64,000 nucleotides of DNA, taken from Salinimicrobium tongyeongense (GTDB lineage: Bacteria; Bacteroidota; Bacteroidia; Flavobacteriales; Flavobacteriaceae). This document shows positions 8,134 through 17,299 of this stretch, piece by piece. The position numbers were made by a program, and so were the translations under genes. Within the stretch, counting starts at the first letter, position 1. Every line of letters begins with the position of its first letter. Under the pieces are notes generated by a model. It saw only the letters and a list, made by a program, of their open reading frames with translations. It was not told the DNA's origin and searched no databases. The stretch covers positions 3,224,001 to 3,288,000 of the forward strand of contig NZ_CP069620.1 of assembly GCF_026109735.1 (NCBI RefSeq), written 5' to 3'.

Positions 8134-8919
8134 GTGAAGCAGCAACGCTACTACTACCTTATAAAAATTCAGTACCTGGGATACCGGCTGCACGGCTGGC
8201 AAAGGCAACCCGGACTAAAAACGGTTGAAGGCCTGGTAAAAAAAACGCTCAGGTTTGTGCTGGGAGAGCTAAGCTTCAAGATATTGGGCTCCAGCCGTAC
8301 CGACGCCATGGTCTCAGCCCACGAGTCGGCTTTTGAGCTGTTCATAGACAAAGAACCTTTAGAGAATATGGCCGATTTCCTGGTGCTGTTCAACCAGAAT
8401 CTACCCCCCGATATCAGGGCTTTAAGCATCAAAGAAGTAGATGCCGGTTTCAATATCATTCAGCATCCAAAAAAGAAAGAATATTTGTATCTGTTTTCCT
8501 TCGGAAGAAAAAGCCATCCGTTTGCAGCACCTCTTATGGCTACTTTTCCTGAAGATTTGGATATTGACCTCATGATGCAGGGTGCACGGATGTTTGAAGG
8601 CCATCATTCCTTTCATAATTTTTGTACAAAACCCACGCCTCATACAGTAGTGGAACGGGAAATCGAATTTTGCGAAATAATACTGAACACAAAAATCACC
8701 GCGAGTTTCTTTCCCGAAAGGTCTTACCTGCTAAGGGTGACCGGCACCGGATTTTTACGCAACCAGATAAGGCTGATGATGGGAACGCTGGTACAGCTGG
8801 GAAGGGGAGAACTCTCTTTGGCCGATCTTGAAAAAAGCCTGGACCCCAATATTAAAATGCCCGTGAACTACATCGCCCCCGGCAGCGGGCTCATCCTGAA
8901 CAAAGTGGATTTTACCTGA
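8134..8919 (+). CDS. TruA-like tRNA pseudouridine synthase
   Basis: 261 residues from GTG 8134 (VKQQRYYYLIKIQYLGY). It isomerises uridine to pseudouridine, in TruA at positions 38-40 of the anticodon arm. Visible motifs are LGYRLHGWQRQPG near the N-terminus, the catalytic loop GSSRTDAMVSA with the essential Asp, and the C-terminal GTGFLRNQIRLMMGTL block. The catalytic loop deviates from classic TruA (GSGRTDAGVHA): G is replaced by S, and the H after V is replaced by S. This fits the second, divergent TruA-like paralogue found in many Bacteroidetes, so the exact target may differ. Its 3' end abuts the heptanucleotide array. Confidence 0.88.
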   Translation: MKQQRYYYLIKIQYLGYRLHGWQRQPGLKTVEGLVKKTLRFVLGELSFKILGSSRTDAMVSAHESAFELFIDKEPLENMADFLVLFNQNLPPDIRALSIKEVDAGFNIIQHPKKKEYLYLFSFGRKSHPFAAPLMATFPEDLDIDLMMQGARMFEGHHSFHNFCTKPTPHTVVEREIEFCEIILNTKITASFFPERSYLLRVTGTGFLRNQIRLMMGTLVQLGRGELSLADLEKSLDPNIKMPVNYIAPGSGLILNKVDFT

Positions 8920-8920
8920 A

Positions 8921-9109
8921 GGTTCAAGGTTCAAGGTTCAAGATTTAAGATTCAAGATTCAAGATTCAAGATTCAAGATTCAAGATTCAAGATTCAAGAT
9001 TCAAGATTCAAGATTCAAGGTACGAAGTTCAAAATTCATTGTTTAAGATTTAAAGTGTAAAGTATAGAGTTTCAAGTTCTAACTTCGTAACTCGTACCTC
9101 GTATTTCGT
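8921..9109. repeat. In-phase heptanucleotide tandem array (27 units)
   Basis: Starting 2 bases after the TruA-like stop, the sequence divides into consecutive 7-mers without a phase slip: three GGTTCAA, one GATTTAA, ten perfect GATTCAA (8949-9018). Thirteen diverged units follow, drifting through AGTTCAA, AATTCAT and GATTTAA to ACTTCGT, AACTCGT, ACCTCGT and ATTTCGT (ending at 9109). The perfect centre and graded decay suggest expansion by slippage with old units at the right. It lies between the 3' ends of two convergent genes. No open frame or promoter is visible. Confidence 0.9.
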
Positions 9110-9117
9110 TTTGTGCT

Positions 9118-11220
9118 TCAACTTTCCTTATTCAGTATCGTCAATGCTACGCGAATGGTACCATAATCCATTTCTTCTTTAAAATGTTCGAAGTAGGGTT
9201 TTAACGCATCGGGCTTGGCGAGTTCTTTCCTTGCTTTGCGCACCGATTCAAGATCTGCTTCTGAAATATATTTTTTGAGATCTACCTCTTCGCCGGTTTC
9301 GTAAAGTTTAGAGAGGTGTGAAAAAATAGTGGTTGCAGCCAGGTTTCGGGCCTGTGCCATTTCTTCTATACTCATTCCCTCGCGGTACAACTTCAGGGTT
9401 TCCTTATAAGTATTCCCTTTTTTTCGGGTTTTCTTCTCCCGTTTCTCCTTGCTGTGAGCGATGATCTCCTTGATGAACCTGTACCCGTAATTCTGCATTT
9501 TTTGGCGTCCAACTCCACTTATTTGCATAAAATCCTCATCGGTCATGGGGCGCTCTTTTTCCATTTCTTTGAGGGTGACATCGTTAAAGATCAGGTAAGC
9601 CGGGATGTCTTCTTCCCTCGAAATTTCAAGTCTCAGTTTTCTCAACCTCTCAAAAAGGCTGTTTTCCGAAGTTTTTTCGGCAAGCGCGGGTTGTTTCTTT
9701 AATTCGGCCTGTGCGACATCGGCCAGGGAAACTTTTTCCTGCTCAAAAAGCACATTTTTGGCAAGGCTTGTGAGCCTGATCTTGTTTTGATCGTGAAAGG
9801 CAATCTCAAGGTAGCCCTGGTTGATCAGCTGGATCATGTACTGCTGCCAGTCCCGCCATGCCACATCGCCGGCAATGCCATAGGTAGAGAGCTTTTGGTA
9901 GCCTTTTTCAAGCACCTGCGCATTTTGGGCTCCCCGCAGCACGTCTATAACCGTAGAGATGGGTTCCTGTTCCCTGAGCCGGAAAACCGTAGAGAGGGCT
10001 TTTTGAGCTAAAATAGTGCCGTCAAAAAATTCAGGCGGATTCTTACATACATCGCAGTTGCCGCAATCTTCAGAAATCAGTTCTCCAAAGTAACTCAGCA
10101 GGATCTTTCGGCGGCAGCTCAAAGCTTCAGAATATTGCTTCATGCGGTCGAGTTTTGCCAGCTGAATTTCGGCGTTTCCCGAGCCTTCAGCAAACTTCTG
10201 CAGCTGCACCACATCGGCATAACTGTGAAAGAGGAGCGTAGAGGAAGGCAGGCCGTCACGCCCGGCGCGGCCAATTTCCTGGTAGTAACCTTCAAGGTTC
10301 TTGGGCATGTTGTAATGAATCACCCAGCGCACATTCGACTTGTCTATGCCCATGCCAAAGGCAATCGTAGCGCAGATGATCTCTTTGGTGTCATTGATGA
10401 AATCTTCCTGGATCTGGATCCTTTCCTCATGGGACAGGCCGGCGTGATAAGCTTCGGCCTTATAGCCCTTAGCCTGAAGTTTTACGGCCAGTTCTTCGGT
10501 ATTCTTTCGGCTTAAACAGTAGATGATGCCGCTTTCAGACTTCCTGCCTTTCAAAAATGCCAGAATCTGTTCAAATTTTTTGGTGCCGGGCCGTACTTCC
10601 AGGCTCAGGTTCTTCCTGTCAAAAGAAGAGAGGTGCTGCATGGCATTGGGGATATTGAGCTGTTCGCAAATATCCTGGCGCGTGGCTTTATCGGCTGTAG
10701 CGGTGAGGGCGATGATGGGCGTTTCGGGATGGCGGTTCTTAAGATACCCCAGCTGCGTATAGGCCGGCCTGAAATCGTGCCCCCAACTTGAGATACAATG
10801 CGCTTCATCTATGGCAATGAGGCTGATATTGCCTGCGGAAAAGACCGCATCTATGTACTGAAGGCTCTCGGGCGCCACGTAAAGCAGCTTGATCTCATTT
10901 TTCCCGATCTTCCGGAAGATTTCCTGCTGCTCTTCTTCTTTCTGACTGCTGTTAAGGAATGCTGCCGAAATTCCGTTAGCACTAAGCCCGTCTACCTGAT
11001 CTTTCATAAGGGCGATGAGCGGAGAAATCACAATGGTAATACCCGGAAGCAGGATTGCCGGTAGCTGGAAACAAATTGATTTTCCGCCGCCTGTGGGCAT
11101 GATCACAAGGTTGTCACGACCTTCAAAAACAGCTTCTATAATTTGCTTTTGCAGCGGCCTGAAGCTGTCATAACCAAAATATTCCTTTAATGTGCCTAGT
11201 AATTTTGCCTCTTCAACCAT
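9118..11220 (-). CDS. recQ: ATP-dependent DNA helicase RecQ
   Basis: 700 residues from ATG 11220 (MVEEAKLLGTL); the open frame extends nine codons further, without likely meaning. A 3'-5' helicase for recombinational repair and fork restart. Order of domains: SF2 helicase core with MPTGGGKS (Walker A) and IDEAHCISSWGHDFR (DEAH plus RecQ aromatic-rich loop), QEIGRAGRDG (motif VI), the zinc-binding region (CRRKILLSYFGE ... CGNCDVC), a winged helix, an HRDC domain (ISGVGRQKMQNYG), and a C-terminal helix-turn-helix extension (MSIEEMAQARNLAATTIFSH) usual for the Bacteroidetes/Firmicutes long form. Confidence 0.97.
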   Translation of the reverse strand: MVEEAKLLGTLKEYFGYDSFRPLQKQIIEAVFEGRDNLVIMPTGGGKSICFQLPAILLPGITIVISPLIALMKDQVDGLSANGISAAFLNSSQKEEEQQEIFRKIGKNEIKLLYVAPESLQYIDAVFSAGNISLIAIDEAHCISSWGHDFRPAYTQLGYLKNRHPETPIIALTATADKATRQDICEQLNIPNAMQHLSSFDRKNLSLEVRPGTKKFEQILAFLKGRKSESGIIYCLSRKNTEELAVKLQAKGYKAEAYHAGLSHEERIQIQEDFINDTKEIICATIAFGMGIDKSNVRWVIHYNMPKNLEGYYQEIGRAGRDGLPSSTLLFHSYADVVQLQKFAEGSGNAEIQLAKLDRMKQYSEALSCRRKILLSYFGELISEDCGNCDVCKNPPEFFDGTILAQKALSTVFRLREQEPISTVIDVLRGAQNAQVLEKGYQKLSTYGIAGDVAWRDWQQYMIQLINQGYLEIAFHDQNKIRLTSLAKNVLFEQEKVSLADVAQAELKKQPALAEKTSENSLFERLRKLRLEISREEDIPAYLIFNDVTLKEMEKERPMTDEDFMQISGVGRQKMQNYGYRFIKEIIAHSKEKREKKTRKKGNTYKETLKLYREGMSIEEMAQARNLAATTIFSHLSKLYETGEEVDLKKYISEADLESVRKARKELAKPDALKPYFEHFKEEMDYGTIRVALTILNKES

Positions 11221-11337
11221 GCTACAAATAAAATGAAAGCAGGCCAATGCTCAATGGCCGAAGTTTGTTAAATACAAGATTTTTACCAGTAGCCCCAGCT
11301 ACGCATAAATTCTTACTTTTAAAGAAATTATACTTCT

Positions 11338-12420
11338 ATGGTTAAAAGAACCCGCTACCTCTCCAAAAGGCCAAAATCGAATAAAGCTTTGCACCAGGCT
11401 CCTGGAACCGTCACTTACGTGGGGCGAAAGGAGCAGGTTGAAACGCTGCTGGAAGTAATAGATTATAATGCAGGTAATTATGAAAGGATCACTTCAAAGA
11501 ACCCCGGAGATGCTTTTCAGTTTGAAGAAGAAGACCGCACCACCTGGATCAATATTGACGGATTAAGCAATACGGCTGAAATTGAGAAGATTGGGAAGTA
11601 TTACGACCTGCACCCCCTAATTATTGAAGATATTGTAAACACCAACCAGCGGCCAAAAATTGATGAATACAAAGATTACTTCTTTATAGTGGCAAAAATG
11701 CTATACTTTAGGGAGGATGGGCGGCTGGAAAATGAGCACATCAGCATGGTGCTGGGAAAAAATTATGTGCTCACCTTCCAGGAAGCCGGAGGGGATGTCT
11801 TTGACGGCGTGCGCGAAAGGCTTTCCAAAGCAAAAGGCCGTATAAGGAGCAGGGGGGCAGATTATCTGGTTTTTGCACTTTTAGATGCTATTGTAGATCA
11901 CTATTTTTTGGTGGTAGACGATATGAGCGATAAAATAGAAGCCATGGAAGAACGGCTTTTTGACGCGCAGCCAAAAGATGATACCATACTTGAGATCCAG
12001 GAATTAAAGCGCACCATGTTGAGAATAAGGCGGGCTGTAAACCCGCTGCGCGAAGTGGTGAGCCGTCTTGAAAAACTAGATCACGACCTGGTGCAGGAGC
12101 AAACCCTCAATTATATTAGAGACCTTTACGACCACATGCTGCAGGTTTCGGAAAATATTGAGATCTACAGGGAAATGACCTGGGGCCTTATGGATATGTA
12201 CATGACCACAATAAGCAATAAGATGAACGAAGTCATGAAGGTGCTCACCATAATGGCTTCCATATTCATTCCGCTTACATTTCTTGCGGGTATCTACGGG
12301 ATGAATTTTGAATACATGCCCGAGCTGGAATACAAATACAGCTACCCGGTATTATTGATCGCCATGTTGTTTCTTATCCTTGCGATGCTGGTGTATTTTA
12401 GGCGAAAGCGGTGGCTTTAA
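11338..12420 (+). CDS. corA: CorA-type magnesium/cobalt transporter
   Basis: 360 residues. A large cytoplasmic funnel domain is followed by two C-terminal membrane helices; the signature YGMNFEYMPE places GMN at residues 321-323, at the pore mouth. The tail ends in the basic sequence RRKRW facing the cytoplasm. TACTTTTA at 11314-11321 resembles a -7 promoter box. The stop codon overlaps the stop of the convergent hemerythrin-like gene by four bases. Confidence 0.95.
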   Translation: MVKRTRYLSKRPKSNKALHQAPGTVTYVGRKEQVETLLEVIDYNAGNYERITSKNPGDAFQFEEEDRTTWINIDGLSNTAEIEKIGKYYDLHPLIIEDIVNTNQRPKIDEYKDYFFIVAKMLYFREDGRLENEHISMVLGKNYVLTFQEAGGDVFDGVRERLSKAKGRIRSRGADYLVFALLDAIVDHYFLVVDDMSDKIEAMEERLFDAQPKDDTILEIQELKRTMLRIRRAVNPLREVVSRLEKLDHDLVQEQTLNYIRDLYDHMLQVSENIEIYREMTWGLMDMYMTTISNKMNEVMKVLTIMASIFIPLTFLAGIYGMNFEYMPELEYKYSYPVLLIAMLFLILAMLVYFRRKRWL

Positions 12421-12899
12421 GCTTTTGACGTTTCCTGCCAGAATTTATCATCCCAATCGTCTGGATCTGGGGTGATAATCTCTTCCTCTTTATTGGTGAT
12501 GTTCTGCAGCTTTTCTTCGGAAACAGTTTCCTGCAGCTCCCTGAACAGCTCCCGCTCTTCAAACCTTATGTGCCGGTTCAATTCCTTTTCTATGGAATGA
12601 AAGCCTGCTTCACCAGCTTCTTCTTTGAACAAAGACTCAAGCCGGGAGTGTTCATTGATTGCCCTTTGCGCCATGGGGTGATCTTCTCCTAAAAGGGGAA
12701 ATATTTCTGCCTCTTCAAACCTGAAGTGGGGCCTTAGTTGAGAAGTAAAGAAAAAATCGGTGTATTTTTTAATGCGCTCCAGGGAAACACCTCTTTTTAA
12801 TCCTTCTCTAATTTTCCAGCACAAGAGCAACCCGTGGTGGTGGTCGCGGCTTAACGGCTTCAATGCTTCGTGCCTTTTTATAGGTGTAGGTTTTTCCAT
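12417..12899 (-). CDS. Hemerythrin HHE domain protein
   Basis: 160 residues, cytosolic four-helix bundle expected to carry a non-heme di-iron centre. Ligand candidates are regularly spaced: LSRDHHHGLL (about residue 20), HFRFEEAEIF (about 58), NEHSRLE (about 82) and HIRFEERELF (about 110), each HxxxE block opening or closing a helix. Proteins of this type bind oxygen or NO, or act in iron/redox stress. The C-terminal 35 residues (ITNKEEEIITPDPDDWDD...) form an acidic tail outside the bundle. Tail-to-tail with corA. Confidence 0.88.
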   Translation of the reverse strand: MEKPTPIKRHEALKPLSRDHHHGLLLCWKIREGLKRGVSLERIKKYTDFFFTSQLRPHFRFEEAEIFPLLGEDHPMAQRAINEHSRLESLFKEEAGEAGFHSIEKELNRHIRFEERELFRELQETVSEEKLQNITNKEEEIITPDPDDWDDKFWQETSKA

Positions 12900-13091
12900 A
12901 GCTTCTTGAAATTAGGATACAAAGCTAAGCCTATGATCTTCGGAAGGCTATGATGCAGGTCATGTTCTTTAGATGATGTTAAGGTTAACTGACATTTTAT
13001 CTTTTTTTTAATAACAAAAATCCTGTATATCGTGTAAAGCTTTATAATTTAGGAGGAAGCAGTAATTCTCCTTAAATCAAACCCGTATGTC

Positions 13092-14057
13092 ATGAAAATA
13101 GGATATCACGCTTCCCATGAACAATTTACGCCCCGCCATTTGCTCAAACTGGTTCAACAAGCCGAAGATGCTGGCTTTAAAGCCGTGTTGTCTTCAGATC
13201 ATTTTCACCCGTGGAGTGACACCCAGGGGGAAAGCGGGTTTGCCTGGAGCTGGCTTGGAGCAGCCATGCAGGCTACCAACCTTGAATTTGGAATTGTTAA
13301 TGCGCCGGGCCAGAGATATCATCCCGCGATTATTGCCCAGGCTGTAGCTACGCTAGATCAAATGTTTCCGGGAAGGTTTTTCTTGTGTTCGGGGAGCGGC
13401 CAGCTGCTCAATGAGAATATTACAGGTGAAAAATGGCCTGCAAAAAGAGACAGGAATAAAAGGCTCCAAGAGTCGGTCGAGGTGATGCAACGCCTGTGGC
13501 GGGAAGACGATTATCTTAATCACAAGGGAATGTTCACTGTTGAACGTGCAAAACTTTTCACCAAACCTGCTAAAATCCCAACGGTATTTGGCGCAGCCAT
13601 TACCGAAAAAACTGCAGCCTGGTTATCTACATGGGCCGATGCCATGATTACCATTTCCAAGCCTAAAGAGGAACTTGAAAAAATGGTTAAAGCCTTTAGG
13701 AATGGCGGAGGAAAAAAGAAACCCATGGCGTTAAAAGTACAGATCTCATATGCAAGAAACAGGGACAAAGCACTTGATGGGGCATGGGAGCAATGGAAGA
13801 ACAACATCTATCCAAGCAAGGTGATTGCCGATATAGACAGCCCCGAAAAATTTGATGCCATGGGGCAGAATACCAGGAAAGAAGATGTGGAGAAACATGT
13901 GATCGTAGGGAGTGATGCAGATACTTTTATCGAAAAGATCAAAGAATATGAAAGCCTGGGATTCGAAAAAATTGTGATCCACAATGTAAATAAACAGCAG
14001 GAAGATTATATAGACTTCTTTAAAAAAGAAGTATTGCCCAATTTTAACCAGAATTAG
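13092..14057 (+). CDS. LLM-class flavin-dependent oxidoreductase (non-F420 type)
   Basis: 321-residue TIM-barrel of the luciferase-like monooxygenase superfamily, close to the 'F420-like but in non-F420 organisms' group (TIGR03885-type), expected to use FMN. Family marks are MKIGYHASHEQFTP, SSDHFHPW, FGIVNAPGQRYHPAIIAQAVATLDQMFPGRF, LCSGSGQLLNE and a C-terminal IHNVNKQQEDYIDFF. No substrate can be assigned. It is first in a run of co-directional genes with 8 bases to the next start. A short leader inverted repeat (AGGAG 13051-13055 / CTCCT 13068-13072) lies between a likely promoter and the start. Confidence 0.85.
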   Translation: MKIGYHASHEQFTPRHLLKLVQQAEDAGFKAVLSSDHFHPWSDTQGESGFAWSWLGAAMQATNLEFGIVNAPGQRYHPAIIAQAVATLDQMFPGRFFLCSGSGQLLNENITGEKWPAKRDRNKRLQESVEVMQRLWREDDYLNHKGMFTVERAKLFTKPAKIPTVFGAAITEKTAAWLSTWADAMITISKPKEELEKMVKAFRNGGGKKKPMALKVQISYARNRDKALDGAWEQWKNNIYPSKVIADIDSPEKFDAMGQNTRKEDVEKHVIVGSDADTFIEKIKEYESLGFEKIVIHNVNKQQEDYIDFFKKEVLPNFNQN

Positions 14058-14065
14058 TATAAAAG

Positions 14066-15706
14066 ATGAACAAATTCTGGTATAAAAATGCGGTGATCTA
14101 TTCGCTGGACGTTGAAACTTTTAAAGATGCTAACGGAGATGGCACCGGCGATTTTGAAGGCTTAAAGAATGCCCTTCCTTACCTGTCAAGCCTGGGGGTA
14201 ACCTGTATCTGGCTTCTGCCAATTTTTGACACTCCAAATCGCGACAACGGCTATGATGTAAAAGATTACTACAAGATAGACCCGCGCCTGGGAGATCTGG
14301 GCCATTTTGCCCAATTAATAGACGCGGCCGAAGAAGTGGGAATACGGGTGTTGATAGATCTGGCGGTAAACCATACTTCTTCTGAACATTTCTGGTTCCA
14401 GGAATCGCGAAAGAACAGGAACTCAAAATACAGGGACTATTATATTTGGGTAGATGAAAAACCCGAAGATCCTGCGCCAAATATGATGGCCGAAGAAGGT
14501 GAAAAAAGCACGAGCTGGAAGTACGATCGCACTGCAAAGGCATATTATTTCCACTCCTTCTATCCGCATCAGCCAGACCTTAATATCGCCAACCCGCAGG
14601 TGCAAAAAGAGATCTTCAGGATCATGCATTTCTGGTTAAAAATGGGGGTTTCGGGTTTCAGAATTGATGCTGCGCCCCACATGTTCAAGGAAAAAGGCAG
14701 GATGGATTTTGAAGGTGACCCGCACCAGATCTTCCGCAACTTCAGGGAATTTGTTGAAACTCAAAAACCCGATGCCATTTTACTGGCCGAAGTTGACCTT
14801 GATCCCAACCAGTACAATAAATACCTGGGAAATGAAGACCAGATGCACATGCTCTTCAATTTTTATGTTAATAACTTCACTTTCCTGGCTTTTGCACGGG
14901 AAGAAGCAACACCGCTTGCCCGGGCCTTACAACGAATGCCCGAAGAAATTACTGAAAAAGAGCAGCTGGCCACTTTTCTTCGGAATCATGATGAACTCAA
15001 CCTCGACAAGCTTAGCCGAAACGAAAGAGAGGAAGTGTTTAAGGCCTTTGCACCACAGGAGAACATGCAGATCTTTGGCCGCGGTATAAGGCGAAGGTTA
15101 GCTTCTATCTTGGGTAATGACCGGAAGAAAATGGAGCTGGCGCACAGCCTCTTGTTCACCCTGCCCGGCACTCCGGTATTGCGCTATGGCGAAGAGATAG
15201 GAATGGGAGAGGACCTTTCTATGGAAGGCCGCTCCAGCGTTCGTACCGTTATGCAGTGGGCTAATGAAAAAAACGGTGGATTCTCTACTGCGGCTACTGA
15301 AAACCTCATCAGAAATGTCATTTCTGAAGGGGAATACGGCTATGAGAAAATAAACGTGAGTGACCAGCTGCGCGATCCCGACTCTTTTCTCACCTGGATC
15401 TCTAAGGCTATAGACTACCGCAAAGAATTTCCCGAATTTGGCTGGGGCCGCAATCGAATTATAGATACCGGGAGCCCTCACGTGCTGGGGCATTTTTCAA
15501 AATCGGAAAAAGGGATGGGGATAGCTTTCCACAATTTTTCAGGAAAAGAAATAACCGTAAAACTGGAGATAGACGAGGATGAATTCAAAGATGTAGTTGA
15601 TGTCTTCGGAAATATAAGATATGAACAATTTGATCCTAAGAACCCAAAGGTGAAATTAACGCCATACGGGTACAGGTGGATGCATAAAAAACACAACTTT
15701 TTATGA
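14066..15706 (+). CDS. GH13 alpha-amylase family enzyme, trehalose-synthase-like
   Basis: 546 residues. The opening FWYKNAVIYSLDVETFKDANGDGTGDFEGL resembles the TreS/maltose glucosyltransferase branch of GH13. The catalytic triad is in place: nucleophile D201 in GFRIDAA, acid/base E242 in LAEVD, and D309 in LRNHDEL. Residues 133-155 contain an acidic insert (PAPNMMAEEGEK). The C-terminal beta domain (about 460-546) is complete. No signal peptide, so it acts on cytosolic alpha-glucosides, maltose or trehalose. The stop overlaps the next GH13 start by four bases (ATGA), showing translational coupling. Substrate is inferred from family only. Confidence 0.88.
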   Translation: MNKFWYKNAVIYSLDVETFKDANGDGTGDFEGLKNALPYLSSLGVTCIWLLPIFDTPNRDNGYDVKDYYKIDPRLGDLGHFAQLIDAAEEVGIRVLIDLAVNHTSSEHFWFQESRKNRNSKYRDYYIWVDEKPEDPAPNMMAEEGEKSTSWKYDRTAKAYYFHSFYPHQPDLNIANPQVQKEIFRIMHFWLKMGVSGFRIDAAPHMFKEKGRMDFEGDPHQIFRNFREFVETQKPDAILLAEVDLDPNQYNKYLGNEDQMHMLFNFYVNNFTFLAFAREEATPLARALQRMPEEITEKEQLATFLRNHDELNLDKLSRNEREEVFKAFAPQENMQIFGRGIRRRLASILGNDRKKMELAHSLLFTLPGTPVLRYGEEIGMGEDLSMEGRSSVRTVMQWANEKNGGFSTAATENLIRNVISEGEYGYEKINVSDQLRDPDSFLTWISKAIDYRKEFPEFGWGRNRIIDTGSPHVLGHFSKSEKGMGIAFHNFSGKEITVKLEIDEDEFKDVVDVFGNIRYEQFDPKNPKVKLTPYGYRWMHKKHNFL

Positions 15707-17298
15707 AATACGGCGATTATTTGTGGTGGCATAAAGGAGTGATTTATCAAATCTATCCGCGTTCCTATAAAGATAGTGACGGCGATGGGGTAGGAGACCT
15801 GCGCGGAATTACAGAGAAACTAGATTACCTAAAATACCTAGGGGTTGATGCGTTATGGATCTCTCCAATCTATCCATCTCCCATGGCCGATTTTGGGTAT
15901 GATGTGAGCAATTATACCGGAATTCACCCTCTCTTTGGGGATATGGAAGACTTTGATGACCTCTTAAAGGCGGTCCATAAACGGGAAATGAAGCTGATAT
16001 TGGACCTGGTACCCAACCATTCCTCTAATGAACACCAATGGTTCAGGGAATCCAGAAGTTCAAAAGATAACCCAAAGCGCGACTGGTATATCTGGAGAGA
16101 TCCCGCTGCCGACGGTGGCCCTCCCAATAACTGGCTGAGTGTTTTTGGCGGCCCGGGCTGGGAATATGATGAAACTACCGGACAATACTATTATCATTCT
16201 TTTTTGAAGGAACAGCCCGATCTTAACTGGCGCAATCTTGAGGTACAAAAAGCCATGCTCGATGTGATGAGGTTCTGGCTCGAGAAAGGGGTAGATGGTT
16301 TTAGGGTAGATGTGATGTGGCACATGATCAAAGATGACCAGTTTAGGGATGACCCGCCCAACCCCAATTATCATGAGAACATGAATTCCTATAGCAGGCA
16401 AATCCCTGCTTATTCTACAGACCAGGACGAGGTGCACGAGATTGTACATAAGATGCGCCGGGTAATAGATGATTATGATGAGAGACTGCTTATTGGTGAA
16501 ATATACCTGCCCATTAGCAAGCTCGTGCGCTATTACGGTGAAGATAACCGCGGGGCGCATTTGCCTTTCAATTTTCAGCTTTTGCAGTTGCCCTGGGAAG
16601 CCGCAAAAATTAAAGCTGCAATAAGCGAATATGAAGGAGCACTGCCCGAACATGGTTGGCCCAATTGGGTGCTGGGAAATCACGACAATTCAAGAATTGC
16701 CAGCCGGGTAGGAAAGGAGCAGGCTAAAATTGCGGCCATGCTTTTGCTGAGCCTTCGCGGAACACCCACTATTTACTACGGAGACGAATTGGGAATGGAA
16801 GACGTCAATATTCCGGAGGAAAAAATTCAGGATCCGCAGGCGCTTAACGAACCCGGAGTGGGTCGCAGCCGTGATCCCGAGCGCACACCCATGCAGTGGA
16901 ATGACGCTTTAAATGGAGGGTTTACAACAGGAGATCCCTGGCTGCCGCTTATGGAAAACTACCGCGAAATCAACGTGAAAAATCAGAGAGGCACAAAAGG
17001 TTCTATGCTCGAGTTTCACAAGAGGCTTCTGGAATTACGGGCTAAAGAACCCGCCCTGTATATAGGAAAATACACTCCGGTGCCTTCTACCGGAAATATC
17101 CTGGCATACCTGCGGGAGTTTGATGCTGATAAATTTCTAATGATCCTGAATTTAGGCGCTTCCGAAGAAACCTTTGCACCCAAACTTCAGTGGAGAGGGA
17201 CAGTAAAAATTGCCACTCATAATGAACTTGAGGGAGTGCATCTTGAACAAAGCACGAATATAGCCGCCAACCAGGGGCTTATAATTAAAATAGACTGA
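15703..17298 (+). CDS. GH13 alpha-glucosidase-type enzyme
   Basis: 531 residues, opening WWHKGVIYQIYPRSYKDSDGDG, typical of oligo-1,6-glucosidase, alpha-glucosidase and trehalose-6-phosphate-hydrolase subfamilies. The triad is D203 (GFRVDVMWHM), E266 (LIGEIYLP) and D328 (LGNHDNSR). Full-length with C-terminal beta domain; no signal peptide. It is distinct from the preceding GH13 enzyme, not a recent duplicate. The two may cover glucosyl transfer and hydrolysis in one cytosolic alpha-glucan or trehalose pathway. It is followed after one base by an ASRT-family gene. Confidence 0.9.
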   Translation: MKYGDYLWWHKGVIYQIYPRSYKDSDGDGVGDLRGITEKLDYLKYLGVDALWISPIYPSPMADFGYDVSNYTGIHPLFGDMEDFDDLLKAVHKREMKLILDLVPNHSSNEHQWFRESRSSKDNPKRDWYIWRDPAADGGPPNNWLSVFGGPGWEYDETTGQYYYHSFLKEQPDLNWRNLEVQKAMLDVMRFWLEKGVDGFRVDVMWHMIKDDQFRDDPPNPNYHENMNSYSRQIPAYSTDQDEVHEIVHKMRRVIDDYDERLLIGEIYLPISKLVRYYGEDNRGAHLPFNFQLLQLPWEAAKIKAAISEYEGALPEHGWPNWVLGNHDNSRIASRVGKEQAKIAAMLLLSLRGTPTIYYGDELGMEDVNIPEEKIQDPQALNEPGVGRSRDPERTPMQWNDALNGGFTTGDPWLPLMENYREINVKNQRGTKGSMLEFHKRLLELRAKEPALYIGKYTPVPSTGNILAYLREFDADKFLMILNLGASEETFAPKLQWRGTVKIATHNELEGVHLEQSTNIAANQGLIIKID

Positions 17299-17299
17299 G

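Noticed and set aside
8921-9109. Heptamer array considered as a CRISPR or minisatellite gene element
   Set aside because: Units are 7 bases without spacers, no cas genes lie nearby, and no open frame uses the repeat.
13048-13080. Leader inverted repeat before the LLM oxidoreductase as a riboswitch
   Set aside because: Only a 5-base AGGAG/CTCCT stem is visible and no known riboswitch core fits; kept as a comment only.
16060-16683. Minus-strand frame inside the second GH13 gene (207 codons)
   Set aside because: Shadow of a gene with an intact catalytic triad; composition does not look coding.
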